This document shows positions 16,694 through 27,359 of a stretch of 64,000 nucleotides of DNA, in pieces. The notes under the pieces were generated by a model. The model worked only from the letters and a program-made list of their open reading frames with translations. It made no database searches and was not told the DNA's origin. A program made the translations under genes and the position numbers. Source of the DNA: Paraburkholderia sp. BL10I2N1 (GTDB taxonomy: Bacteria; Pseudomonadota; Gammaproteobacteria; Burkholderiales; Burkholderiaceae); contig NZ_SNWA01000001.1 in the NCBI RefSeq assembly GCF_004361815.1, positions 4,588,001-4,652,000 on the forward strand, in the 5' to 3' direction. The number at the start of each line of letters is the position of its first letter. Position 1 is the stretch's first letter.

Positions 16694-17890
16694 TCAAAGG
16701 CCCAGAATCATCTGCGCGATGATGTTCTTTTGAATCTCGTTCGAGCCGCCGTAAATCGACGTCTTGCGGAAGTTGAAGTAGTACGCGGCGAGCGGCGCGG
16801 CGTCGTCGTCACCGGCGATGCTGTGCTCGCGCTCACCTTCGAGGAACGGCACGTCGAACGGCGCGGCAAGCGGCCCGGCCGCTTCGAACATCAGTTCGGT
16901 CAATGCCTGCTGCACTTCGGTGCCCTTGATCTTCAGCATTGACGCTTCCGGTCCGGGGCCCCGTCCACCGGCCTCGCTGCTGACGACACGCTGCACCGTG
17001 ACTTCCAGCGCCATCAGTTCGATTTCGAGATTCGCAACCTTCGCCGCGAAAACTGGATCCTTCAGCAGCGGCTTGCCGTTCTTCCGCTGGTTCAACGCAA
17101 GGCGCTTCAGGAACACGAGTTCACGTTTCGACTGACCGACCCGCGCGATGCCCGTGCGTTCATGGCCAAGCAGATACTTCGCATACGTCCAGCCGCGATT
17201 CTCGTCACCGACGAGATTGTCGAGCGGCACCTTCACATCCTCGAAGAAGACTTCGTTGACTTCGTGGTCTTCGTCCAGCGTGATGATGGGACGTACCGTG
17301 ATGCCCGGCGTCTTCATGTCGATCAGCAGGAACGAGATGCCCTCCTGCTTCTTCGCGCCGCTATCGGTGCGCACGAGGCAGAACATCATGTCGGCGTGCT
17401 GGCCGAGCGTGGTCCACGTTTTCTGACCGTTCACGACGTAGTGATCGCCGACGCGCTCTGCACGTGTTCGCAGCGACGCGAGATCCGACCCCGAGCCGGG
17501 CTCCGAATAGCCCTGGCACCACCAGTCGGTGCCGTCGAGAATGCGCGGCAGATAGTGGCGCTTTTGCGCCTCATTGCCATATTTCATTAGCACTGGCGCG
17601 ACCATCGACACGCCGAACGGCAGCACGGTCGGCGCACCGAGGCGCGCGCACTCCTCGTCCCAGATGTGCCGTTGTGTCGCGTCCCAACCTGGGCCGCCGT
17701 ATTCGGTCGGCCACGCGGTCGCCGACCAGCCGCGCGTGCCGAGCAGCTTGTGCCAGCGCGCGAAGTCGTCGCGATTCAAACGTTTGTGATTGAGGACCTT
17801 GTCGCTCAGCTCACGAGGCAGATTGGCCTCGAGCCAGGCGCGGATGTCGGCGCGAAACGCGTCGTCGGCGGGGGAATAATCCAGATTCAT
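16694..17890 (-). CDS. Acyl-CoA dehydrogenase family protein (longer member of a tandem pair)
   Basis: This 398-residue flavoprotein heads the four-gene acyl-CoA operon on the minus strand. It has canonical blocks WWCQGYSEPGSGSDLASL (FAD and substrate loop), VNGQKTWTT, and the C-terminal TSIYGGSNEIQKNIIAQ that carries the conserved Glu. Sequence character is closest to the FadE28-like branch acting on branched or polycyclic acyl chains; that is a family-level impression. The upstream DUF1178 gene ends 56 bases before, on the same strand, so the operon may start there or at a promoter in that gap. Confidence 0.88.
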   Translation of the reverse strand: MNLDYSPADDAFRADIRAWLEANLPRELSDKVLNHKRLNRDDFARWHKLLGTRGWSATAWPTEYGGPGWDATQRHIWDEECARLGAPTVLPFGVSMVAPVLMKYGNEAQKRHYLPRILDGTDWWCQGYSEPGSGSDLASLRTRAERVGDHYVVNGQKTWTTLGQHADMMFCLVRTDSGAKKQEGISFLLIDMKTPGITVRPIITLDEDHEVNEVFFEDVKVPLDNLVGDENRGWTYAKYLLGHERTGIARVGQSKRELVFLKRLALNQRKNGKPLLKDPVFAAKVANLEIELMALEVTVQRVVSSEAGGRGPGPEASMLKIKGTEVQQALTELMFEAAGPLAAPFDVPFLEGEREHSIAGDDDAAPLAAYYFNFRKTSIYGGSNEIQKNIIAQMILGL

Positions 17891-17946
17891 GCGCTTTCGT
17901 CTCCTGGCCGCGCTCGATACCGCCGACGCCAGGAGCCACCGCGCCG

Positions 17947-18372
17947 TTACTGCAGCGGCTCTTTCAGTGCGACCGGGACCGGCAGCGGCATCACGTCGAT
18001 GCCTTCTTCGACCAAGGCTCTCGCATCTTCGGGTGTCGTAACACCGCGAATGCTGCGTGCAGGCGCTTCGTTATAGTGAATGCGCCGTGCTTCCTCGGCG
18101 AAGCGGTCGCCCACGTTCTCGGTTTTTTCCAGTACCTCGCGCAACGCACGCATGACGTGCGCCTGCAGTTCGGCCGCACCCCCGGGGGCTTGCGCGTTCG
18201 TCGCACCGGACAGATTCAGCCGGGGCGCAGACGGCAAACGGCTCACTTCGGTCGCACCGCACATCGGACATTCGACGAGTTTGCGGGGCAACTGCGATTC
18301 GAAGTCATCAGCGGAAGCGAACCAGCCTTCGAACCGATGGCCATGCGGACACTGTAAATCGAGGACCTTCAT
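17947..18372 (-). CDS. DUF1178 family protein
   Basis: The 141-residue protein starts MKVLDLQCPHGHRFEGWF and contains CPMCG around residue 36, giving two Cys-containing elements (CPHGH and CPMC) that resemble a zinc ribbon. This matches DUF1178, a conserved proteobacterial family of unknown function. The remaining sequence is predicted helical, with a Pro-rich end. It lies upstream of the acyl-CoA dehydrogenase operon on the same strand; no functional link is evident. Confidence 0.85.
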   Translation of the reverse strand: MKVLDLQCPHGHRFEGWFASADDFESQLPRKLVECPMCGATEVSRLPSAPRLNLSGATNAQAPGGAAELQAHVMRALREVLEKTENVGDRFAEEARRIHYNEAPARSIRGVTTPEDARALVEEGIDVMPLPVPVALKEPLQ

Positions 18373-18547
18373 CTGGAATCAGGGCTTGCGTACTAGTTTA
18401 GCGCAAAATGGAAATTTGTGAACGGTCGTTCGCAAAAAGTCTGACTTTCGTCGGCGACATACGGACGTCACGTTTGAACGCGTGGGGCGATTCTAGCGCT
18501 TTGCGGCAAAGCTCGCCGAAGCATCGCGAAAGCCCCTTGAAAACGGG

Positions 18548-18574
18548 AACGGCGACCTCGTGGGCCGCCGTTCT
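18548..18574 (-). terminator. Hairpin, probable terminator at the end of the nuo-NUDIX transcript
   Basis: A perfect 8-bp stem (GAACGGCG with CGCCGTTC) and an 11-base loop lie 38 bases after the NUDIX stop codon on the minus strand. The minus strand then reads CCCGTTTTC, a short T-tract, so termination is plausible but less certain than for the other terminators here. Confidence 0.55.
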
Positions 18575-18611
18575 GTCTGAACCGTGACGAATGCGCTCGA
18601 CGTCCCGGGAT

Positions 18612-19205
18612 TCAAAGCGGTTCCGGCTCGGCCATCGGCCACGCGCCGGACAATATCTTCTCGAGCCAGAAGGTACCGATGATCGTCTTTACGTCGGTGA
18701 TCTTGCCGGTGCGCACCCATTCGGACACCTCCGGCACGCTGGCAGTAAACAGTTCGAGAAACTCGCCGTCATCGAGCTTCCGTTCGCCTGCCGTCAGGCC
18801 GCGGGCAAGATAGATGTCGATGAATTCAGTCGAATACGAAATGATCGGGTGGATACGCGTGATGTACACATATTCACGCGCGGTATAGCCCGTTTCTTCC
18901 GCGAGTTCGCGTTTCGCGCAGGCGAGCGCACCTTCGTCCGGATCGAGCTTGCCAGCGGGGTACTCGTACATCACCTTGCCGATCGGATAGCGAAACTGAC
19001 TTTCCAGCAACACGCGGCCGTCGTCGAAGAGCGGGATCACCATCACCGCGCCTGGATGCTGTACGTATTCGCGCGTGGCGTGCTTGCCGTCGGGCAATTC
19101 GACGGTATCGCACTTGAGCGTCAGAAACGGGCCTTCATGCAGCGTCCTGCTTTCAACGCACTTCTCGGTGAGCGCGGCGTCGTGGTTCGGAAGTTGTTCA
19201 GCCAT
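18612..19205 (-). CDS. NUDIX hydrolase, ADP-ribose pyrophosphatase type
   Basis: A 197-residue protein with a complete Nudix box, starting GKLDPDEGALACAKREL and continuing AEETGY. The preceding YEYPAGKLD and following IHPIISYSTE are typical of NudF-like enzymes that split ADP-ribose or related NDP-sugars into AMP and a sugar phosphate. It lies 43 bases after DUF2818 and downstream of the complex I operon, an arrangement common in Burkholderiales. Being next to NADH dehydrogenase suggests a role in NAD-derived metabolite turnover, but this is contextual only. Confidence 0.88.
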   Translation of the reverse strand: MAEQLPNHDAALTEKCVESRTLHEGPFLTLKCDTVELPDGKHATREYVQHPGAVMVIPLFDDGRVLLESQFRYPIGKVMYEYPAGKLDPDEGALACAKRELAEETGYTAREYVYITRIHPIISYSTEFIDIYLARGLTAGERKLDDGEFLELFTASVPEVSEWVRTGKITDVKTIIGTFWLEKILSGAWPMAEPEPL

Positions 19206-19248
19206 GTGCGGACCTCAGAAATGCAGGGGTGCGCGACGGCTTGCGCCG

Positions 19249-19545
19249 TCAGCGACGTTTGACGAGATACTGCCAGGTGAAGCCTGGGAAGGCGAACACG
19301 ACGAACAAACTAAACGTGATCGCGTAGAACTGCCAGCCCTGGTCGAAGCGGTTACCGGCGCGTGCTTCGAGCATAAAGCCGAGCGCACCGACCACGAAAT
19401 ACAGCACCATGAGCTCGGCGAGCCGCAGCCACACGCTTTTCTTCGCCGCCTTCATGGGCACAACGGCGAAGAACCGCTGATTCAGGAACGGCACGTTGGC
19501 GCCGGCGAGCGCCAACAACACGATAAACCAGCCTGCTGCCGACAT
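19249..19545 (-). CDS. DUF2818 family membrane protein
   Basis: The 98-residue protein has three hydrophobic segments, an N-terminal one (GWFIVLLALAGANVPFL), a central one and a C-terminal one ending FAFPGFTWQYLVKRR. It matches DUF2818, a small inner membrane protein encoded after nuoN in beta-proteobacteria. Its start codon coincides with the nuoN stop (one-base overlap at 19545), so it is translationally coupled to nuoN. An accessory or assembly role for complex I is a reasonable inference, with no biochemical support known to me. Confidence 0.85.
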   Translation of the reverse strand: MSAAGWFIVLLALAGANVPFLNQRFFAVVPMKAAKKSVWLRLAELMVLYFVVGALGFMLEARAGNRFDQGWQFYAITFSLFVVFAFPGFTWQYLVKRR

Positions 19546-21017
19546 CAGAGCGGCAGCGTGTGCTGCATTGCCTGCAGACAGACCGTCATCAGCGGACCCG
19601 GAACCACGCCGAGCACCAGCACGGCGACACCGTTCAGCGCGAGCAGCGCGCGTTTGGAGACATCGCCCGCGATCGGCGAGGTGTCTTGCGGTGCGTCGAA
19701 GTACATCAGCTTGACGATACGCAGGTAGTAGAACGCGCCGAACAGCGACGTCACCACGGCCAGCACGGTCAGCCAGGTGAGGCCAGCGTTCATCGTTGCT
19801 TCCAGCACAGCGAGTTTCGCGTAAAAGCCGACCGTCGGCGGGATGCCGGCGAGCGAGAACATCATCACCATCATCACGAACGCGAACACTGGGCTGCGCT
19901 GGTTGAGGCCCTTGAAGTCGTCGATCGTTTCAGCTTCGAAGTCGCGGCGTGCGAGCAGCATCACGACCCCGAACGTACCCAGCGTCGTCACGAGATAGAC
20001 GATGCTGTAGAACATTGCCGAGCCGTACGCGCTGGCCGCCCCGCCCGCCTTGCCGTCAACCACACCCGCCAGCAGGCCGAGCAGCACGAAGCCCATGTTC
20101 GAGATCGCCGAGTACGCGAGCATCCGCTTGATGTTGCGCTGAACGATACCGGTGATATTGCCGACGATCATCGACAGCGCAGCGAGGATCACGAGCATTT
20201 CCTGCCAGTCGACAGCGAGCGGCAGCAGACCCATCACCAGGAAGCGCAGACCCCACGCGAATGCGGCAACTTTCGGGCCACCGCCCGTGAGCAACGTCAT
20301 CGCAGTCGGTGCGCCCTGATAGACGTCCGGCACCCACATGTGGAACGGCACCGCGCCCATCTTGAACGCCACGCCCGCCACGATGAAGATCACGCCGAAC
20401 AGCAGCACGACATCGTTGATACGGCCCGAAGCCACTGCCTTGAGCACTTCGCCGAGTTCAAGCGAACCGGTCGCGCCGTACAGCATCGAGATGCCGTACA
20501 ACAGGAAACCGGAAGCGAGCGCGCCCAGCACGTAGTACTTCATCGCTGCTTCGTTCGACTGCGCGGCGTCGCGGCGCAGCGCAATCACCGCATACAGGGA
20601 CAGCGACATCAGTTCCAGACCCAGATACAGCGTCAGGAAGTTGTTGCCGGAGATCATCACGAGCTGGCCCAGCAGCGAGAACATCCCGAGCAGGAAGAAG
20701 TCGCCGCGAAACAGGTCGCGATCCTCGATGTACTTGCGCGAATAGACGATCGTCACCGCGTAACCCAGCGACACGACCGCCTTCATCGCGTTGGCGAACG
20801 GATCCACCACGAACATGCGCGAGAAGAAGTAATGCGGCGTCGGATCGAACGCGTTCACGGCGAACCAGACGCCAGCGATCAGAGACGAAAAGACCGCGAT
20901 GTAATACGTCGTGCGACGGCCAGCCTGGCCGACGAACGTGTCGTTGAGCCACGCGACGACCACTGCGGCCATCAGCAGCGTGTCGGGCAACAGAGCATTG
21001 ATAGGGGCGTTTTGCAT
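19545..21017 (-). CDS. nuoN: NADH-quinone oxidoreductase subunit N
   Basis: A 490-residue antiporter-like proton-pumping subunit of complex I, with about 14 membrane helices. Recognisable blocks are LYLGLELMSLSLYAVIAL (with the conserved Glu in the LELMSL helix), FKMGAVPFHMWVPDVYQGAPT and LAYSAISNMGFVLLGL, which carry the conserved lysines and histidine of the proton channel. It is the last canonical nuo gene, 25 bases after nuoM. Confidence 0.95.
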   Translation of the reverse strand: MQNAPINALLPDTLLMAAVVVAWLNDTFVGQAGRRTTYYIAVFSSLIAGVWFAVNAFDPTPHYFFSRMFVVDPFANAMKAVVSLGYAVTIVYSRKYIEDRDLFRGDFFLLGMFSLLGQLVMISGNNFLTLYLGLELMSLSLYAVIALRRDAAQSNEAAMKYYVLGALASGFLLYGISMLYGATGSLELGEVLKAVASGRINDVVLLFGVIFIVAGVAFKMGAVPFHMWVPDVYQGAPTAMTLLTGGGPKVAAFAWGLRFLVMGLLPLAVDWQEMLVILAALSMIVGNITGIVQRNIKRMLAYSAISNMGFVLLGLLAGVVDGKAGGAASAYGSAMFYSIVYLVTTLGTFGVVMLLARRDFEAETIDDFKGLNQRSPVFAFVMMVMMFSLAGIPPTVGFYAKLAVLEATMNAGLTWLTVLAVVTSLFGAFYYLRIVKLMYFDAPQDTSPIAGDVSKRALLALNGVAVLVLGVVPGPLMTVCLQAMQHTLPL

Positions 21018-21042
21018 GATCTTGAGATTCCTCCGCTCTGTA

Positions 21043-22533
21043 TTACTGTGACAACGGCAGCTTGGACTGCGCGACGTGGGAGAGGAGGTTTTCCACGGAT
21101 ACGTGCATCACATCGGTGAAAGGCTTCGGGAACAGCCCCATGTACAGCGTCAGGCCCGCCAGCACAGCCAGCATCACAAATTCGCGACGGTTGACGTCGA
21201 GCAGACCCTTCACGTGATCGTTCGCGACCGCGCCGAAGTACACGCGCTTGTACATCCACAGCGTGTAGGCCGCGCCGAGGATCAGCGTGAACGCCGCGCC
21301 GAACGCAATCCAGAAGTTGTACTGCACCGCTGCCAGAATCACCATGAACTCGCCGACGAAACCGGACGTACCCGGCAGGCCGCAGTTCGCCATCGCAAAC
21401 AGCATCACGAGCGCGGCGAACTTCGGCATCGTGTTGACGACGCCACCGTAGTCAGCAATCTCCCGCGAGTGCATACGGTCGTAGAGCACACCGATGCAAA
21501 GGAACATCGCGCCCGATACGAAACCGTGCGAGATCATCTGGATGATCGCGCCTTCAGCGCCAAGCTGGTTGAAGATGAAGAAGCCGAGCGTCACAAAGCC
21601 CATGTGCGCGATCGACGAATACGCGACCAGCTTCTTCATGTCCGCCTGCACCATCGCCACGAGACCGATGTAGATCACCGCGATCAGCGACAGCGTGATG
21701 ACGACCGGTGCGAGGAAGTGGCTCGCGTCCGGCGTGACCGGCAGCGAGAAACGCAGGAAACCGTACGCACCGAGCTTCAGCATGATCGCGGCCAGCACGA
21801 CCGAACCGCCCGTCGGTGCTTCCACGTGCGCATCAGGCAACCAGGTGTGAACCGGCCACATCGGCACCTTCACGGCGAACGCAAGGAAGAACGCGATAAA
21901 CAGCAACACCTGCGGCGTCATGGCGATCTGGGCGGTTTGCCACGCGGCGAGGTCGAACGTGCCCGTCTCTGTGTACAGGTACAGCAGCGCGACCAGCATC
22001 AGGAGCGATCCCATCAGCGTGTACAGGAAGAACTTGAACGCCGCATACACGCGGTTCGCCCCACCCCACACGCCGATGATGATGTACATCGGAATCAGCG
22101 TTGCTTCGAAGAACACATAGAACAGCATGCCGTCGGCGGCGCTGAACACGCCGACCATGATGCCCGACAGGATCAGGAACGAAGCCATATACTGCGACAC
22201 GTGCTTCGTGATCACTTCCCAACCGGCGATTACGACGATCACCGTAATCAACGCGGTCAGCACGACGAACCACATCGAGATGCCGTCGATACCCAGGTGG
22301 TAGGTGATGTTGAAGCGCTCGATCCAGTTCGCCTGCTCGACGAACTGCAAGTCTGCGGTGCTGGAATCGAACTGCGTGATCAGCGGAATCGTAACGATGA
22401 AGCTGAGTACCGAGCCGACCAGCGCGATCCAGCGCGCCGGCGCGGGGTTCTTGTCGGAGCCGATGGCAAGGACCAGGAGGCCGAACAGGATCGGCAGCCA
22501 GATCGCGATACTGAGAATCGGATAAGCGTGCAT
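21043..22533 (-). CDS. nuoM: NADH-quinone oxidoreductase subunit M
   Basis: A 496-residue antiporter-like complex I subunit. The blocks FYVFFEATLIPMYIIIG (with the key Glu), FAVKVPMWPVHTWLPDAHVEAPT and LVAYSSIAHMGFVTLG are diagnostic. It lies between nuoL and nuoN with gaps of 14 and 25 bases, so it is clearly within the operon. There is nothing unusual in length or motif content. Confidence 0.95.
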   Translation of the reverse strand: MHAYPILSIAIWLPILFGLLVLAIGSDKNPAPARWIALVGSVLSFIVTIPLITQFDSSTADLQFVEQANWIERFNITYHLGIDGISMWFVVLTALITVIVVIAGWEVITKHVSQYMASFLILSGIMVGVFSAADGMLFYVFFEATLIPMYIIIGVWGGANRVYAAFKFFLYTLMGSLLMLVALLYLYTETGTFDLAAWQTAQIAMTPQVLLFIAFFLAFAVKVPMWPVHTWLPDAHVEAPTGGSVVLAAIMLKLGAYGFLRFSLPVTPDASHFLAPVVITLSLIAVIYIGLVAMVQADMKKLVAYSSIAHMGFVTLGFFIFNQLGAEGAIIQMISHGFVSGAMFLCIGVLYDRMHSREIADYGGVVNTMPKFAALVMLFAMANCGLPGTSGFVGEFMVILAAVQYNFWIAFGAAFTLILGAAYTLWMYKRVYFGAVANDHVKGLLDVNRREFVMLAVLAGLTLYMGLFPKPFTDVMHVSVENLLSHVAQSKLPLSQ

Positions 22534-22547
22534 TAGTGTCCCTCGCC

Positions 22548-24599
<2,052 letters not shown>

Positions 24600-24616
24600 A
24601 ACAGCTTTGCCTGAAA

Positions 24617-24922
24617 TTAACCTTTGAGCTGATCGAGATCCTCGACATTGATCGTGTCGAGGCTACGGAACAGGGTCACCAGAATGGCGAGGCCGATCGC
24701 TGCTTCCGCCGCGGCGACGGTCAGCACGAAGAACACGAAGATCTGGCCGTGCACATCGCCCAGGTAATGCGAGAAAGCGACGAAATTCGTATTCACCGCC
24801 AGCAACATCAGTTCGATGGCCATCAGGATGATGATGACGTTGCGACGGTTCAGGAAAATGCCGACGATACTGATCGCGAACAGGATCGCGCCGAGCACGA
24901 GGTAATGGGCAAGGGTCAACAT
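24617..24922 (-). CDS. nuoK: NADH-quinone oxidoreductase subunit K
   Basis: A 101-residue subunit with three transmembrane helices. The block [21 protein letters not shown] contains the membrane glutamate of the E-channel, and [16 protein letters not shown] carries the second one. Length and motifs are standard. It lies 20 bases after nuoJ. Confidence 0.95.
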
Positions 24923-24942
24923 GTTTTTATCTCCTTGTGCGC

Positions 24943-25629
24943 TCAGCCTTGTTTGGCCGGCGCCGAATCGGCTGCCGCAGCGGCGGCAGCCTCGGCCGCT
25001 TCGGTTGCAGCGGTCTTCTCGGATGGCATCTTGACGACACGCACGCGATCCGAGGCGCGCACCTTCACCTGGTCGCTCACGCGCTGGCGCTTGCTGTCCT
25101 TCTGATGACGCGTAGTCAGTGCAATCGCGGCGATGATCGCGACCAGCAGCACGAGGCCCGCGACTTCGAACGCGAAGATGTAGTCGGTGTAGATGACCTT
25201 GCCGATCAGGCGGGTGTTCGACCAGCCGGCGGTTGCTGCCGTTGCGCCTGCCACGGTCGTGTCTCGTACTGGCTGCACCGTCGCGCCGTAGCCATGCCAG
25301 AGGATCAACGCGGTTTCGATCACGATGATCGCGCCTACGATGGTCGCCATGGGCACGAAGCGTTTGAAGTCGCGCCGCAGCACGTCGAGATTGATGTCCA
25401 GCATCATCACGACGAACAGGAACAGCACCATGACGGCGCCGACGTAGACCAGCACGAGCAGGATCGCGAGGAATTCAGCCTCGAGCAGCATCCAGATGGC
25501 CGCCGCATTGAAGAACGCGAGCACCAGGAACAGCGCGGACGCCACCGGGTTGCGCGAGGTGATCACCTTCAGTCCTGACACTGTCAGGAGCAGCGCGAAG
25601 ATGTAGAACAGTACGGTCGTGAATTCCAT
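24943..25629 (-). CDS. nuoJ: NADH-quinone oxidoreductase subunit J
   Basis: A 228-residue membrane subunit with five transmembrane helices in the first ~165 residues ([40 protein letters not shown]). The C-terminal 55 residues form a hydrophilic tail, first basic then Ala/Glu-rich, ending [13 protein letters not shown], which looks disordered and extends the usual length. The 161-base gap to nuoI upstream is one of three large gaps in the operon. Confidence 0.93.
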
Positions 25630-25790
25630 GATTACCGGTTCATCGTTAGGCCATCGTCAGGCATGGTTCTTTGGTACGTGCATCTGGCACAAGCACACAG
25701 GTGCACGATGCCAAAGCGGTAAGGCTTCAGCTCCCGGCCCCGACTGCGGGCCGTTGCAGCGTCGAACTACAGTGTCGAACTACGGGCGTT
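25630..25790 (-). other. Gap inside the nuo operon between nuoI and nuoJ
   Basis: These 161 bases separate nuoI and nuoJ, where other neighbours are 0-25 bases apart. I see no conserved gene or clear terminator in it. It contains the near-repeat GTCGAACTAC (twice, within about 15 bases). It may hold an internal promoter or processing site; nothing in the sequence proves this. Confidence 0.4.
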
Positions 25791-26279
25791 TCAACGATAC
25801 GGTGCATCCGCTGCCTTGTTGGCAGCAATCTCAGCTTCGTAGCGATCGCCCACTGCCAGCAGCATGTCCTTCGTGAAATACAGGTCGCCGCGCTTTTCGC
25901 CGTGATATTCGAGGATGTGCGTCTCGACGATCGAATCGACGGGGCAGCTTTCTTCGCAGAAACCACAGAAGATGCACTTGGTCAGGTCGATGTCGTAGCG
26001 CGTCGTGCGGCGCGTGTTGTCCGCGCGTGTTTCCGATTCGATCGTGATCGCGAGTGCCGGGCACACCGCTTCGCACAGCTTGCAGGCGATGCAGCGCTCT
26101 TCGCCGTTCTCGTAGCGGCGCAGCGCGTGCAGGCCGCGGAAACGCGGCGAAATCGGCGTCTTTTCTTCAGGGAACTGTACAGTGATCTTGCGCTGGAACG
26201 CATAACGTCCGGTCAGCGCGAGGCCCTTCAGCAGTTCCGTCAGGAAGAAGGTCTTGAAGAAGTTTTGGATTGCGGTCAT
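25791..26279 (-). CDS. nuoI: NADH-quinone oxidoreductase subunit I
   Basis: A 162-residue peripheral subunit carrying two [4Fe-4S] clusters (N6a and N6b). Both ferredoxin motifs are complete: [12 protein letters not shown] and [12 protein letters not shown]. It passes electrons towards NuoB and quinone. It lies 15 bases after nuoH and before the 161-base gap to nuoJ. Confidence 0.95.
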   Translation of the reverse strand: MTAIQNFFKTFFLTELLKGLALTGRYAFQRKITVQFPEEKTPISPRFRGLHALRRYENGEERCIACKLCEAVCPALAITIESETRADNTRRTTRYDIDLTKCIFCGFCEESCPVDSIVETHILEYHGEKRGDLYFTKDMLLAVGDRYEAEIAANKAADAPYR

Positions 26280-26294
26280 GGGTTCATCCGCCCT

Positions 26295-27359
26295 TTATTT
26301 CCAGATGTTCAACGGCGACATGATCCAGAAGCCGACCACCACCAGCCATACCACGCAGACCGGAATGAATACCTTCCAGCCCAGACGCATGATCTGGTCA
26401 TAGCGATAGCGCGGGAACGTCGCACGCGCCCAGATGAACACCGACAACAGGAAGAAAACCTTCGCTACCAGCCAGACGATGCCCGGCACGAACGACAGGA
26501 AACCGAACGGTGCGCTCCAGCCGCCGAGGAAAAACGTTGCTGCAAGCGCCGAGATCACGATCATGTTGATGTACTCGGCGAGGAAGAACAGCGCGAACGC
26601 CATACCCGAGTAATCGATCATGTGGCCGGCGACGATTTCCGACTCCCCTTCCACCACGTCGAACGGGTGGCGGTTCGTTTCAGCGATGCCGGAGATGAAG
26701 TAGACGGCGAACATCGGCAACAGCGGCAGCCAGTTCCACGACAGGAAGGTCAGGCCATAGCTGGCGAAAATGCCGCGCTCCTGCGAAGTGACGATATCCG
26801 ACAGGTTCAGGCTGCCGGCGGTCATCAGCACGACGACGAGTGCGAAACCCATCGAGATTTCGTACGACACCATCTGTGCCGCCGCGCGCATCGCGCCAAG
26901 AAACGCGTACTTCGAGTTCGACGCCCAGCCGGCGAGAATCACGCCGTACACGCCAACCGACGAAATCGCGATCGCATACAGCAGACCGGCGTTGATGTCG
27001 CCGAGCACCGCGCCCGCCTGGAACGGGATCACCGCCCAGACCGCGAAGGCCGGCACCACCACCATGACCGGTGCGATCAGGTAGATCCAGCGGCTGGCCT
27101 GCGTCGGCTGAATCACTTCTTTGAGCAGCAGCTTCAGCACGTCGGCGATCGGCTGCAGTAAACCCGCGGGGCCGACGCGGTTCGGGCCGAGACGCACGTG
27201 CATCCAGCCGATCAGCTTCCGTTCCCAAAGGATCAGGTAAGCCACGCACAGCAGGATCACGACGGCCACTACCAGGATGCGGATCAGTGCCCACACCGTG
27301 GGCCATGCCACACCGAGGATCTGGGTGCCGCCCGAGTTGATCGTATCGAACAAGCTCAT
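26295..27359 (-). CDS. nuoH: NADH-quinone oxidoreductase subunit H
   Basis: A 354-residue membrane subunit forming much of the quinone chamber. Diagnostic blocks are [20 protein letters not shown] near the N-terminus, and [20 protein letters not shown] in the loop facing the peripheral arm. It starts one base before the nuoG coding region ends on the minus strand, so nuoG and nuoH abut without a gap. Confidence 0.95.
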   Translation of the reverse strand: MSLFDTINSGGTQILGVAWPTVWALIRILVVAVVILLCVAYLILWERKLIGWMHVRLGPNRVGPAGLLQPIADVLKLLLKEVIQPTQASRWIYLIAPVMVVVPAFAVWAVIPFQAGAVLGDINAGLLYAIAISSVGVYGVILAGWASNSKYAFLGAMRAAAQMVSYEISMGFALVVVLMTAGSLNLSDIVTSQERGIFASYGLTFLSWNWLPLLPMFAVYFISGIAETNRHPFDVVEGESEIVAGHMIDYSGMAFALFFLAEYINMIVISALAATFFLGGWSAPFGFLSFVPGIVWLVAKVFFLLSVFIWARATFPRYRYDQIMRLGWKVFIPVCVVWLVVVGFWIMSPLNIWK

